A stretch of 64,000 bases of DNA. Origin: Enterococcus montenegrensis. Lineage in GTDB: Bacteria; Bacillota; Bacilli; Lactobacillales; Enterococcaceae. Below the pieces are notes generated by a model, which was not told where the DNA came from, did no database searches, and saw only the letters and a list, made by a program, of their open reading frames with translations. The stretch is from NCBI RefSeq assembly GCF_029983095.1, contig NZ_CP120467.1:372001-436000 (forward strand), in the 5' to 3' direction. Positions 1-7,825 of the stretch are shown here, piece by piece. Each line of letters opens with the position of its first letter. Position 1 is the stretch's first letter. Both the position numbers and the translations under genes were made by a program.

Positions 1-269
1 AATTTTGCATTGTTTTTAGTGGCCAGTTGAATATATTCGCCTTGTAGACTTTCTGGCATTTGGCCATTTAAAAGAATCGTGGCATCTTCATGTTTTTTTA
101 ATTCAGTTAAAAAACTGTCTTTATCAGTGGGATTTTTCATTTGCGCAATGGTCATGCTTAAGTAGCAGCGTTCACGAAATGTTCCCATATATTTATGTTG
201 TTCATCAGGATTAACTAACGGCGTACCATAGCGCCCCTTATCCAAGTGCTGTTGTAATTCGTCTGTCAT
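1..269 (-). CDS. YueI/DUF1694-like cytosolic protein (3' end cut by window edge)
   Basis: Reading the complement from an ATG at 269 gives 89 open codons that run off the left edge, so the C-terminus is missing. The start follows a GGGGAG ribosome binding site. The N-terminus (MTDELQQHLDKGRYGTP, then PDEQHKYMGTFRER) matches what I recall of the YueI/DUF1694 family, short cytosolic Firmicute proteins of unknown function with a conserved 'PDE..K.LGT.RER' segment. No signal peptide or membrane segment is visible. The family call is from memory of this segment; function is unknown. Confidence 0.6.
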   Translation of the reverse strand, partial: MTDELQQHLDKGRYGTPLVNPDEQHKYMGTFRERCYLSMTIAQMKNPTDKDSFLTELKKHEDATILLNGQMPESLQGEYIQLATKNNAK

Positions 270-406
270 CTCGTCTCCCCCAATAATTCTGATAAGCTAA
301 TTATAGCATGTTTGAAAGAAAAGGTAAGAAAATGCTTGCATTCTGATTATTTGCAGGATTTCATTGGAAATCGCCTTTTTTTCTGAAAATGAAAGGGGTA
401 TACTAA

Positions 407-619
407 TTGTTAGTAGATGAACAACAAAGAAGAAAGAAGGCGACTGTTTTGGAAAACTTAGGGGAAAAAATGCTGTTACCGTTGATTATTTTATTTTTAT
501 TGGTTAGTACATATATCGACAGCCTTTCTCTTTTTCAAATCATTGGGGGAATTTTGCTGGTGATTTTAATACCAGCTGGCTTGAAATTTTTAAAAGTGCG
601 CCAGATGGAGCGTTCATAA
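407..619 (+). CDS. Small two-helix membrane protein, unknown function
   Basis: A 70-residue ORF begins with TTG, preceded by an AAAGGGG ribosome binding site at 392-398. A charged N-terminus (about 22 residues, QQRRKK) is followed by two hydrophobic stretches, roughly residues 23-38 and 43-62, and a basic tail, so it is probably a two-pass membrane protein with positive ends inside. A strong hairpin terminator follows directly. I do not recognise the family. Support is the RBS, the membrane-protein composition and the terminator; the TTG start lowers confidence. Confidence 0.5.
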   Translation: MLVDEQQRRKKATVLENLGEKMLLPLIILFLLVSTYIDSLSLFQIIGGILLVILIPAGLKFLKVRQMERS

Positions 620-623
620 TTAC

Positions 624-706
624 AAAAAAGCACGTCACCAATCTGAAGCTTGGGGGTTGTTTACACCAGTTCTCCTAAGCCTATTTAGATTTGTGACGTG
701 TTTTTT
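624..706 (+). terminator. Long nested hairpin terminator
   Basis: An A-run plus GCACGTCAC (630-638) pairs with GTGACGTG plus a T-run (693-706). Inside, AATCT pairs with AGATT and GCTTGGGGG can pair with CTCCTAAGC, giving an unusually long three-part hairpin of about 83 nt. It ends the small membrane-protein transcript and could work in either direction. Confidence 0.75.
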
Positions 707-831
707 ATTTGCTTGTAGTTTATGGTCTATGCTTATTTCAGTTGTCGATTTGGAGGTAGCGTTGGTATTTTTACTATTTTAAAGCTTTTTTTGTACTATA
801 ATAAAAAGAAAAGGACGAAGAAGGGATTTTT

Positions 832-2412
832 GTGAAACGAATTTTAATAAATGGTAAAATTTTTACCGGTGAAAAATTTGTCTCTGCCATGGAGATAACA
901 GATGAGACAATTAGTTGGCTTGGGGATAGTCAAACCGCACGCAAACGTGCTGCTGATGAAGTAGTGGATTTAAAAGGGCGGTTGACCTTACCGAGTTTTT
1001 GGGATGTCCATACTCATCCGTTGTGGATTTCAGAAACATTAGGTAGTGTTGCTTGTACGCCACCAAATGTTTTCAGTATTGAAGAGATGATTGCAGCTTT
1101 AAGAAATTCCCCTCAAGTAGGCAAAAAAGATGCGTGGATTGAAGGTTGGGGGTATGATGAATCAAAACTTGCAGAATCCCGCACGCCAACACGTCACGAT
1201 TTAGACAAGGTATCCACTACCCAACCCGTTTATGTCTTGCGTTCAGATTGTCATTCTTGTGCAGTTAACTCTGTGGCGCTAAAATTAGCCGGCATTACAA
1301 AAGAGACTCCCGATCCTTTTGGGGGCATGATTGGACATTTTGAAAATGGTGAACCCAATGGCGTAATGTTGGAAAATGGCGCCAGTAAATTAATTAAAGC
1401 AGTCAAAGAAAAGGACACCTTTGAAAATGTCGTCAAACGCACCTTGAAATTGGCCGCACATTATCGTAGTCGTGGTATCGGTGTGATTAGTGACATGATT
1501 AGTTTGGTTGCGCCATTTGATTATGCTGAAATTTATTCAGAAGCAGCTCGTCGCACCTTGGAACAAGAAGTCTATTTGTATTACTCCATTGATGAAATTA
1601 AACGCTTCAATTTGACTAAATTACCGCAACCTACCCATCCCCACGTGCATGTTGCAGGAATTAAATTGTTTATGGATGGGACGATTTCCAATCGAACTGC
1701 CAGAGTTAAAAAACCTTATAAAAATGCGACTACCACCGGATTTTCCATTAATACTGCTAAAGACTTACAACTGGCATATAAATTTGCAAAAGAAAATAAC
1801 TGTCAAATTGCGATCCATGCGATGGGGGATGCCGCAATTCAGCTGATTTTGGATACTTATGGTGATTTACAACCGTGGTTATCTGATCGTCCTTCGGTCA
1901 GAATTGAACACGCAACATTACTAGATGATAAAATATTAAAACAATTTCGGGATGCAAAAATGAATTTTGCCTTTGTTACACAAATTATTTTCTTGTACGC
2001 TGAATATGCTGCTTATTTTCAAAATTTAGATGAAAAACGTTTGAAGGAATGTTATCCCCTAGCTTCCATGTTACAAAGTGGGGTGCCGACAGCATTATCT
2101 TCTGATGCTCCTGCGACCGCTTGGATTAAACCAGATGATGTTTTTGCCAGTCTTGCTTGTGCGGTTACACGTCTTGGCGCAAATGGGGAGGATTTAAATC
2201 ATAAAGAGGCAATCGATCTGGTTACTGCCTTAAGCATGTATACAAAAGCTGCAGCAGGTATGGTAGAAACAGCGCAAACAGCGATGCTTACAGTTGGTCA
2301 AAGTGCTGACATCATTGTTCTTTCCCAAGACTTATTTAACGTCGATCCGCAGCAGTGGCAAAAGACAACAATTGAAAAAATGTATCTCCGGGGAAAAGAA
2401 CTAAACGCATAA
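832..2412 (+). CDS. YtcJ-like metal-dependent amidohydrolase
   Basis: A 526-residue cytosolic protein of the amidohydrolase superfamily (amidohydro_3, the YtcJ group). The metal site is readable: DVHTHP near residue 58 (HxH), AIHAMGDAA near 335, RIEHATLL near 360 and SSDAPA near 425 (late metal-binding Asp). Length fits YtcJ-type enzymes of 520-560 residues. The start is GTG at 832 behind a GAAGAAGGG ribosome binding site, with a TATAAT at 797-802. The following acetyltransferase gene is 24 bp downstream and probably co-transcribed. The substrate cannot be read from sequence; relatives hydrolyse amide or formamide-type bonds. Confidence 0.88.
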   Translation: MKRILINGKIFTGEKFVSAMEITDETISWLGDSQTARKRAADEVVDLKGRLTLPSFWDVHTHPLWISETLGSVACTPPNVFSIEEMIAALRNSPQVGKKDAWIEGWGYDESKLAESRTPTRHDLDKVSTTQPVYVLRSDCHSCAVNSVALKLAGITKETPDPFGGMIGHFENGEPNGVMLENGASKLIKAVKEKDTFENVVKRTLKLAAHYRSRGIGVISDMISLVAPFDYAEIYSEAARRTLEQEVYLYYSIDEIKRFNLTKLPQPTHPHVHVAGIKLFMDGTISNRTARVKKPYKNATTTGFSINTAKDLQLAYKFAKENNCQIAIHAMGDAAIQLILDTYGDLQPWLSDRPSVRIEHATLLDDKILKQFRDAKMNFAFVTQIIFLYAEYAAYFQNLDEKRLKECYPLASMLQSGVPTALSSDAPATAWIKPDDVFASLACAVTRLGANGEDLNHKEAIDLVTALSMYTKAAAGMVETAQTAMLTVGQSADIIVLSQDLFNVDPQQWQKTTIEKMYLRGKELNA

Positions 2413-2436
2413 AAACAAATGAAATAGAGGTGTAAA

Positions 2437-3006
2437 ATGGAAGAATTCGTTAATATTCCTTTGATATTCGCTGAAAATACCGTATTGGAGACCAATCGTT
2501 TACGATTACGACCGCTTAAAATAACGGATGCAAAAGATATGTATGAATACGCAAGTGACGAAGAAACAACCCGCTATGTTTTTCAAACCCATCGCAGTTT
2601 AGAAGATAGTAAATTTGCTATTGCCAACTATTTTATGGCAGATCCCCTAGGCAAGTATGCCATTGAGGAAAAAAAGAGCGGTAAAATGATTGGCACAATC
2701 GATCTACGGGTGGAAGCTAATTATGGTCGAGGCGAGCTAGGGTATACGTTAAATAAAGCTTATTGGGGGCAAGGTTTAATGCCAGAAGCGGCTTTTGCTT
2801 TACTCGTTTTAGGTTTTGATAAAATGAAGTTAGTCGCAATTAGTGCCTATCATAATTTGGAAAATGCTAAATCTGGGCGTGTGATGGAAAAGATAGGGAT
2901 GAAAAAAGTTACCGAAATCAAAAGTAGTCGCCTATGGAAAGGCGAGCTAATTGATGAGGCTTTGTATCTGATTACTGCTGCCGATTGGCAAAAACGCGTC
3001 ATGTAA
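2437..3006 (+). CDS. GNAT-family N-acetyltransferase (RimJ/RimL type)
   Basis: A 189-residue protein with the RimJ/RimL-style layout: 'TNRLRLRPLKITDAKDMYEYASDEETTRY' spread over residues 20-48, 'GELGYTLNKAYWGQGLMPEA' near 95-114 (acetyl-CoA pyrophosphate-binding region), and 'HNLENAKSGRVMEKIGM' near 140-156, typical of the second half of the fold. Such enzymes acetylate an N-terminus or small amine using acetyl-CoA. The start ATG follows GAGGTG. It lies 24 bp after the amidohydrolase gene, so the two may share a pathway; the target is unknown. Confidence 0.85.
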   Translation: MEEFVNIPLIFAENTVLETNRLRLRPLKITDAKDMYEYASDEETTRYVFQTHRSLEDSKFAIANYFMADPLGKYAIEEKKSGKMIGTIDLRVEANYGRGELGYTLNKAYWGQGLMPEAAFALLVLGFDKMKLVAISAYHNLENAKSGRVMEKIGMKKVTEIKSSRLWKGELIDEALYLITAADWQKRVM

Positions 3007-3066
3007 GCTGGGCTAGTAAAATATACAATAGTTAAAAAAACAGATACTTTGAAAGGAAATGATAAT

Positions 3067-3468
3067 ATGAAACTTTCAATTGATACTGAAGTTGTGAAAT
3101 TAATCCGTGATAAAATGCAGCCAGGTGATTTAGTTTACCTCGATTTTGAAGATGGAGATGGCCCTTTTGCTAACACCGCTCTTAGCTGTCGCTTGGATTT
3201 AAGTTTTCGGATCATTATCACGCCAGCTGATTATCCTGCGGTGGGACTAAATGTCTACAACGAGACCTTAATAACAGATATTGGACCGCTAAAAATTAAA
3301 AAAAGCTCCGAACGGTATTTGGAAGAAAATACGCGTCTAGTGGTAAATCAAACACTCCAGACATTGCAATTAAAAGGAGATAGTGGAATTTTAGCGAATA
3401 ATATTCCTATCTTACGAATTGATAAAGTGATTGCAGGTGGTAATGATGGGAAAATTAGCGGTTGTTAG
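3067..3468 (+). CDS. HesB/IscA-like Fe-S biosynthesis-family protein
   Basis: A 133-residue protein that I place in the HesB/YqkB-like Fe-S biosynthesis family from its opening (MKLSIDTEVVKLIRDKM) and pattern of short beta strands ('LVYLDFEDGDGP', 'FRIIITPADYP'). The ATG at 3067 sits behind AAAGGA; an upstream in-frame TTG at 3049 overlaps that RBS and is less likely. Only one clear cysteine (SCRLD) is present, so the three-cysteine cluster site of true A-type carriers is missing and a scaffold role is doubtful. The end overlaps the phosphoesterase gene by 23 bp, implying translational coupling. Confidence 0.65.
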   Translation: MKLSIDTEVVKLIRDKMQPGDLVYLDFEDGDGPFANTALSCRLDLSFRIIITPADYPAVGLNVYNETLITDIGPLKIKKSSERYLEENTRLVVNQTLQTLQLKGDSGILANNIPILRIDKVIAGGNDGKISGC

Positions 3469-4342
3469 TGATCTTCATGCAGATATCAATCGTTTTACAA
3501 CGGAAGATTTAGCACAGTTATTGTCCGTTTTAAAAGAAAAAAAAGCAGATCGGCTCCATTTTGCCGGTGATTTGGCCAACAAAGTGGAAAAAGCACAAGC
3601 AATTGTCGCCTATTTTGAGCAATACTTACCGACTACTTTTAATTGGGGCAATCATGAAATGGCAGATTTAACTGCTGCGGAAATTGAAGATTACCCCAAT
3701 CCAGCTTTTTTAAATCAGAAAGCTTTAGCTTTAAATCAAAAAACAGTTTTAGTGGGCTATAATGGGTGGTATGACTATCGTTTTTCAACGCTAAAAGATA
3801 AAGAAAAAATCGAAGCGATCAAGCGTCTTTATTGGTATGACCGCGTGATTAAACGAGAAGAAAGTGATCAAAAAGTAGATGCGCAATTGCAAAAACGTTT
3901 AAAAAAATTATTGGATGCTTTAAAAAAAGCCGATAAAAAAGTCATTTTAGCAACGCATTTTGTTCCTAAAAAGGAATTTATTGTCTATCAAACAGATCCC
4001 AAATTAAAACGTTGGAACGAGCTAAACGCTTTTTTGGGTTCAGAAAAATTAGGGGAGCTTTTAGATCACTATGATAATCTTGAACAAGTGGTTTTTGGCC
4101 ATACCCATCGTCGCTTTGATGATAAAAAAATAAATGGGACACGCTATAGCTGCCGTCCTTTTGGCTACTTTTTTGAATGGCAGCTGACACGAGAGTTTGT
4201 TTTAGAAAATCAATTAGTGGAAGAATACAACCCGATGAAATTGCGAGGCGTATTAAAAGCTCATGAAGCCCAGTTTAAAGAATATCAAAAGCAACATTTA
4301 AAAAGCGAATTTGAACAAGCCGTCACCATGATTGACTATTAA
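3446..4342 (+). CDS. Calcineurin-like metallophosphoesterase
   Basis: A protein of about 298 residues with the full metallophosphoesterase motif series: SDLHAD near residue 9, GDLAN near 40, GNHE near 70, THFVP near 175 and GHTHRRF near 220, which bind the two metals. Adjacent ATGs at 3443 and 3446 both follow AGGTGG; I chose 3446 for spacing. The gene begins inside the upstream IscA-like gene. The family cleaves phosphomono- or diesters (nucleotides, cyclic nucleotides); the substrate here is not evident. A strong hairpin follows the stop codon. Confidence 0.85.
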   Translation: MGKLAVVSDLHADINRFTTEDLAQLLSVLKEKKADRLHFAGDLANKVEKAQAIVAYFEQYLPTTFNWGNHEMADLTAAEIEDYPNPAFLNQKALALNQKTVLVGYNGWYDYRFSTLKDKEKIEAIKRLYWYDRVIKREESDQKVDAQLQKRLKKLLDALKKADKKVILATHFVPKKEFIVYQTDPKLKRWNELNAFLGSEKLGELLDHYDNLEQVVFGHTHRRFDDKKINGTRYSCRPFGYFFEWQLTREFVLENQLVEEYNPMKLRGVLKAHEAQFKEYQKQHLKSEFEQAVTMIDY

Positions 4343-4391
4343 AAAAGTAGTACCAAAACACCTGATAAAGGGCCTTTTGGTACTACTTTTT
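4342..4391. terminator. Bidirectional terminator between convergent genes
   Basis: AAAAAGTAGTACCAAAA (4342-4358) pairs with TTTTGGTACTACTTTTT (4375-4391), with A-run and T-run on opposite sides. It lies between the phosphoesterase (+) and glpF (-) and can serve both. Confidence 0.88.
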
Positions 4392-4416
4392 ATTTGTTGC
4401 AATGATTCAAGTAAGA

Positions 4417-5148
4417 TTATAAAAATAAACCTTTGTATAATAAAATTGCGACGATACTTGCTAAAATTGGTGCTAAAACGGGTACCCAGGCATAGTCCCA
4501 CTGGGAAGAACCTTTATATTTTAAAGGTAAAATACTGTGAAGAATTCGAGGCCCTAAATCACGAGCAGGGTTTAAACCAGGCCCGGTTGGTCCGCCTAAT
4601 GACGCAACCAAGGTCCAAACTAGAAAACCTAAAGCAAAATGAGCAGTTCCTAAATTATTTTGGAAAAATGGTGCTTTGGTAATTCCGATCGCTCCAAAGA
4701 ATAAAATAAATGAACCAAAAAACTCATTTACAAAACCGTTTAATTTTGAACCAACACTGTTAATCGTTGAAAATGTTCCCAAAACATGATTGGTATCTTC
4801 TGTTTGATCGTAGTATGGTTTATAACACGCTACGACGATTAATTGTCCCACAATGGCACCAAGCATTTGCGCTACGATATATGGCAAAACTTCGCTCCAA
4901 GGGAACATGCCGGCAACAGCTAAACCAATTGAAAAAGCTGGGTTGATATGGTTACCGCTGATAGAGCCAAACATCATGGCAGGGATCATAACCCCACACC
5001 CATAACCAACAGCAATTAACATCCAGTCACTGCCGTACCCTTTTGTTCCTTTCAAGTCGACGTTTGCAACAGCGCCGTTACCTAGCATAATTAAAAAAGC
5101 TGTACCGACAAATTCGGCTGCTAGGCGTGTCATTAGTGAATAATCCAA
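4417..5148 (-). CDS. glpF: Aquaporin/glycerol facilitator (MIP family)
   Basis: A 243-residue six-helix channel of the major intrinsic protein family. Both pore motifs are present: HINPAFSIG in the first half and GLNPARDLGPR in the second; the Asp after the second NPAR is typical of glycerol facilitators (GlpF) rather than strict water channels. The best start is TTG at 5148, eight bases after AGGAGG (complement of 5157-5162); an in-frame ATG at 5133 is the alternative. It would passively admit glycerol or related small solutes. No glycerol kinase or oxidase gene is adjacent. It converges on the phosphoesterase gene. Confidence 0.88.
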   Translation of the reverse strand: MDYSLMTRLAAEFVGTAFLIMLGNGAVANVDLKGTKGYGSDWMLIAVGYGCGVMIPAMMFGSISGNHINPAFSIGLAVAGMFPWSEVLPYIVAQMLGAIVGQLIVVACYKPYYDQTEDTNHVLGTFSTINSVGSKLNGFVNEFFGSFILFFGAIGITKAPFFQNNLGTAHFALGFLVWTLVASLGGPTGPGLNPARDLGPRILHSILPLKYKGSSQWDYAWVPVLAPILASIVAILLYKGLFL

Positions 5149-5332
5149 ATAAAAAACCTCCTCAAATTTTTGTTTGCGTTTAAAATAAGTGCAAAAAAGT
5201 AAGCTAAAAAACTCAAACATTACTATAAAAACAGATTTTATTTAAAAAGACAAATGATAACACTTCTGATAATTTCTGAAAAAATGCTGTTACATTATTA
5301 TTAAGATTATTACAATTATTTTAATAGTAATC

Positions 5333-5378
5333 ATAGAAAGTGTTTTCTATTGCGTCATATCAAGGGTTTTGCTAGAAT
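5333..5378 (+). promoter_or_regulatory. hup promoter with abutting palindrome
   Basis: A -35 TTGCGT (5350-5355) and an extended -10 TG-C-TAGAAT (5370-5378) are separated by 17 bp. Immediately upstream, sharing one base with the -35, ATAGAAA (5333-5339) and TTTCTAT (5344-5350) form a perfect inverted repeat around GTGT, which looks like an operator. Confidence 0.65.
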
Positions 5379-5436
5379 AAAAGACAAGGATTGAATAACA
5401 TCCTAATTATTTTATTCCGAGTAGGAGGAATTATTA

Positions 5437-5709
5437 ATGAACAAAGCAGATTTAATTTCAGCTGTTGCTGAAAAATCAGGGGTTACAAAAAAAGACGCGA
5501 CTGCTGTCTTGGCTGCCATCATCGATACTGTTGAAACAACATTGAAGTCAGAAGAAAGCGTACAAATTATGGGCTTTGGTACTTTTGAAACACGTAAACG
5601 TGCTGCACGTAAAGGTCGCAACCCACAAACTGGTGAAGAAATTGAAATTCCAGCATCTGTTACACCAGCTTTTAAACCAGGCAAACAATTAAAAGACGCT
5701 GTAAAATAA
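5437..5709 (+). CDS. hup: DNA-binding protein HU
   Basis: A 90-residue histone-like protein of normal HU length. It opens [15 protein letters not shown] and contains the family hallmark [19 protein letters not shown] (near residues 46-64) and the DNA-inserting beta-arm with proline in [15 protein letters not shown] bends and compacts DNA as a dimer. The ATG follows a very strong TAGGAGGAA ribosome binding site, consistent with high expression. It is a single-gene unit with its own promoter and a GC-rich hairpin terminator 3 bp after the stop. Confidence 0.97.
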   Translation: MNKADLISAVAEKSGVTKKDATAVLAAIIDTVETTLKSEESVQIMGFGTFETRKRAARKGRNPQTGEEIEIPASVTPAFKPGKQLKDAVK

Positions 5710-5712
5710 AAA

Positions 5713-5743
5713 AATGCCGTGATGAAAATCACGGCATTTTTTT
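5713..5743 (+). terminator. hup terminator
   Basis: ATGCCGTGAT pairs with ATCACGGCAT around a short loop, followed by eight Ts. It also faces the convergent bioY gene. Confidence 0.93.
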
Positions 5744-5748
5744 TGCTA

Positions 5749-6294
5749 TTATTTGCTAGAAGCAAAATAACGTTGAGGCAAGCGACGCAAAATGAAGATA
5801 CCCAAAACACCACAAGCAACAGCCTTGATGATTCCTGGTAAGATAAAGGGAATAAAGCCAGTTTTAAGCGCGGCTAAAAATTCCATACCGGTGCCAAATT
5901 TCAACCAAGCAGTACCAAAAAAAAGTGTCACCATGGCACCGACGATATTTGCAATAACTGCCCAAAAATAATTTTTTTGCGTGGCTTCTAAAATAGAGCC
6001 GGTTACTAAGCCGTTGAAGATAAAACCGATCAAAAAACCACCCGTTGGTCCGAAAAGTACACCAAATCCAGCGCTACCGCCAGCAAAAACGGGTACACCG
6101 ATTAGACCTAAGATAAGGTAGATGGTAATCGCCCAAGTTCCGGTTTTCGTTCCTAAAATGGTGACGGTTAAGCCAATGATGAAGGTTTGTAAAGTCAAGG
6201 GGATTAAACCCAAAGGTATTGTTACTTGGGATAAAATAGAAATGATCCCTGCAAAAATTGCTGCTAATAATTGTTCCCGTAAAGAAATACGCAT
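5749..6294 (-). CDS. bioY: Biotin transporter substrate-binding subunit BioY (ECF S-component)
   Basis: About 181 residues, almost wholly hydrophobic with six predicted membrane helices, as expected for BioY. The opening RISLREQLLAAIFAGI, the LTLQTFIIGL segment and the GPTGGFLIGF motif near residue 85 are characteristic. BioY binds biotin with high affinity and works with the shared EcfA/A'/T energising module, which is not encoded here. I prefer ATG 6294 (RBS AAGTGAG); GTG at 6303 is possible. Control by the biotin-protein ligase repressor BirA is supported by GTTAAC repeats overlapping its promoter. Confidence 0.92.
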   Translation of the reverse strand: MRISLREQLLAAIFAGIISILSQVTIPLGLIPLTLQTFIIGLTVTILGTKTGTWAITIYLILGLIGVPVFAGGSAGFGVLFGPTGGFLIGFIFNGLVTGSILEATQKNYFWAVIANIVGAMVTLFFGTAWLKFGTGMEFLAALKTGFIPFILPGIIKAVACGVLGIFILRRLPQRYFASSK

Positions 6295-6311
6295 TTTTTT
6301 CACTCACTTTC

Positions 6312-6390
6312 GTTAACTCCATTTACAAATGGTTAACAAGATTATATTTCTTGGTTAACGAAAAGTAAAGTGTTTTTTGAAATAGTTAAC
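6312..6390 (-). promoter_or_regulatory. BirA-type operator array over the bioY promoter
   Basis: Four GTTAAC half-sites lie at 6312, 6332, 6354 and 6385. The pair at 6332/6354 has a 16-bp spacer, very like the B. subtilis biotin operator (GTTAAC-15-GTTAAC) recalled from the literature. On the minus strand a -10 TATAAT falls inside this spacer, with TTTACT 17 bp upstream, so binding would block transcription of bioY. Confidence 0.75.
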
Positions 6391-6456
6391 CAAAAAAATT
6401 TAAAATATTGTATGATAGTAAAGAATTCGCTTAAAAAAAGAATTAGAGGAGAAATT

Positions 6457-6888
6457 ATGAAGCAGTTGAAAAAGCAGATGCTGGTAGTTTTTGGTATTGT
6501 AGCGCTAGCACTACTCTTATTATCCTTTTATAAACCAGCGGGGAAAGCAGAAAGTGTTAAAGAAGATTTTGCCAGTTCAAAACATTATTCAGAAAAGGAA
6601 ATTCAGGCGGCTGCAGAAGTTGTAAAAGGTGGCTTTTCTGAAGTCTTTAAAAATTGCCGCTTAGATACATTATCGTATCAAGAAAAATTACAAAAATATG
6701 CCCGTCTAAAAAGTGAAAAAGAAGTTGCCCCAAAAACAGAATATTTATTGTTGACCAGTACCCTTTACGTGGGTCCAGCTGGGTATGAAAATTTACGTCC
6801 CAATACTTTTTACCGCGATTGGTGTTGGTATTTAAAGCGAATTGATAAAGGTGAGTGGCAATTGTATTACTTTGGAAATCTGGAATAA
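6457..6888 (+). CDS. Secreted or membrane-anchored protein, unknown function
   Basis: A 143-residue ORF starting at an ATG behind AGAGGAG; the reading frame stays open upstream but without a better RBS. Residues 1-24 form a basic start and hydrophobic segment (signal peptide or anchor), so the rest is probably outside the cell. Two cysteines (NCRLD and DWCWYLKR) could form a disulfide. The C-terminal half is rich in aromatic residues and ends EWQLYYFGNLE. I do not recognise the family. It is divergent from bioY, shares the GTTAAC region as its upstream sequence, and is followed by a good terminator. Confidence 0.7.
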   Translation: MKQLKKQMLVVFGIVALALLLLSFYKPAGKAESVKEDFASSKHYSEKEIQAAAEVVKGGFSEVFKNCRLDTLSYQEKLQKYARLKSEKEVAPKTEYLLLTSTLYVGPAGYENLRPNTFYRDWCWYLKRIDKGEWQLYYFGNLE

Positions 6889-6928
6889 ATTTCGCTTTAA
6901 AATAGAAGTGTGATTCATTAGAAATGTG

Positions 6929-6957
6929 CAGTCGTCTTTTGACGACTGTTTTTTTTA
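6929..6957 (+). terminator. Intrinsic terminator
   Basis: CAGTCGTC pairs with GACGACTG around TTTT and is followed by nine Ts; it ends the secreted-protein gene. Confidence 0.9.
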
Positions 6958-6990
6958 TTTAATCCGATACTACAAAAAGTTGTTTTATGA

Positions 6991-7110
6991 AACTATGAAT
7001 ACGATAGGCATGCAAGCATTAATCTAACTCTAGATACGTACACACACATTAGCGATGAAGCGGATCGGTTAGCTGTAGAAAATCTCATGGATTATGTTGA
7101 TAATAAGTAA
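6991..7110 (+). pseudogene. C-terminal remnant of a tyrosine recombinase/integrase
   Basis: Forty codons read in one frame, ending at TAA 7108-7110. The peptide contains DRHASINLTLDTYTHIS followed by DEADRLAVENLMDYV. This matches the end of phage or transposon tyrosine integrases, where 'GH.SI..TLDTY.H' carries the second catalytic His region and the nucleophile Tyr. A TGA lies just upstream in frame (6988-6990), no start codon or RBS is present, and the catalytic Arg boxes are absent. It is therefore a dead fragment, probably the scar of an excised or decayed element beside rpsD. Confidence 0.75.
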
Positions 7111-7162
7111 ATTCTAAAAAAATCTAAGGTGAAATCGAAGGTAGAATATTTTTTTGACAAAT

Positions 7163-7197
7163 AAAAAACGCAAATCCTTGAAGATAAAGGATTTGCG
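7163..7197 (-). terminator. rpsD terminator
   Basis: On the minus strand CGCAAATCC pairs with GGATTTGCG and is followed by six Ts (complement of the A-run 7163-7168), just after the rpsD stop codon. Confidence 0.9.
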
Positions 7198-7213
7198 TAC
7201 AATGTAATCGTGA

Positions 7214-7825
7214 TTACATTAATTGGTTGTAGAATTCAACGACGAATGATTCGTCAACATCAGGTGTCATTTCTTCACGTTCTGGTAAACGAGTTAATGA
7301 ACCTTCTAATTTTTCATCATCAAAGCTAACGAAAGCAGGACGTCCGATAGTTGCTTCTAAAGCAGCGCGAACAGCTACGTTGTTTTGAGATTTTTCGCGA
7401 ACACCGATCACTTGACCAACTTCAACGTGGTATGAAGGGATGTCAACGCGTTTGCCGTCAACCGTGATATGACCATGGTTAACTAATTGACGAGCTTGAC
7501 GACGAGTAGTAGCCAAACCTAGGCGGTAAACGACGTTATCCAAACGTTGTTCTAACAAGATCATGAAGTTAACACCAAGTTTACCTTCTTTGATTCTGCC
7601 AGCTTTAACGAATAAGTTACGGAATTGACGTTCGTTCATGCCGTACATGTGGCGTAATTTTTGTTTTTCAGTTAATTGCAAGCCGTATTCAGATTTTTTG
7701 CCGCGGCTGTTAGGGCCGTGTTGACCTGGTGGGAAAGGACGACGAGCTAATTCTTTACCAGTGCCAGATAATGAGATACCTAAACGACGTGATAATTTCC
7801 ATGATGGTCCAGTATAACGTGACAT
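7214..7825 (-). CDS. rpsD: 30S ribosomal protein S4
   Basis: A 203-residue S4 of normal Firmicute length. It opens [16 protein letters not shown], carries RPFPPGQHG, and has an S4 RNA-binding domain ([15 protein letters not shown] ... [19 protein letters not shown]) in residues 90-150. S4 binds 16S rRNA early in 30S assembly. The ATG sits behind a GGAGGAA RBS. It stands apart from the S10/spc/alpha ribosomal operons as a single gene, as in B. subtilis, and has its own promoter, structured leader and terminator, so autogenous control by S4 is likely. Confidence 0.97.
   Translation of the reverse strand: MSRYTGPSWKLSRRLGISLSGTGKELARRPFPPGQHGPNSRGKKSEYGLQLTEKQKLRHMYGMNERQFRNLFVKAGRIKEGKLGVNFMILLEQRLDNVVYRLGLATTRRQARQLVNHGHITVDGKRVDIPSYHVEVGQVIGVREKSQNNVAVRAALEATIGRPAFVSFDDEKLEGSLTRLPEREEMTPDVDESFVVEFYNQLM

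Noticed and set aside
6370-6456. N-terminal extension of the secreted protein
   Set aside because: The extension lacks an RBS and would hide the signal peptide; the ATG at 6457 has AGAGGAG.
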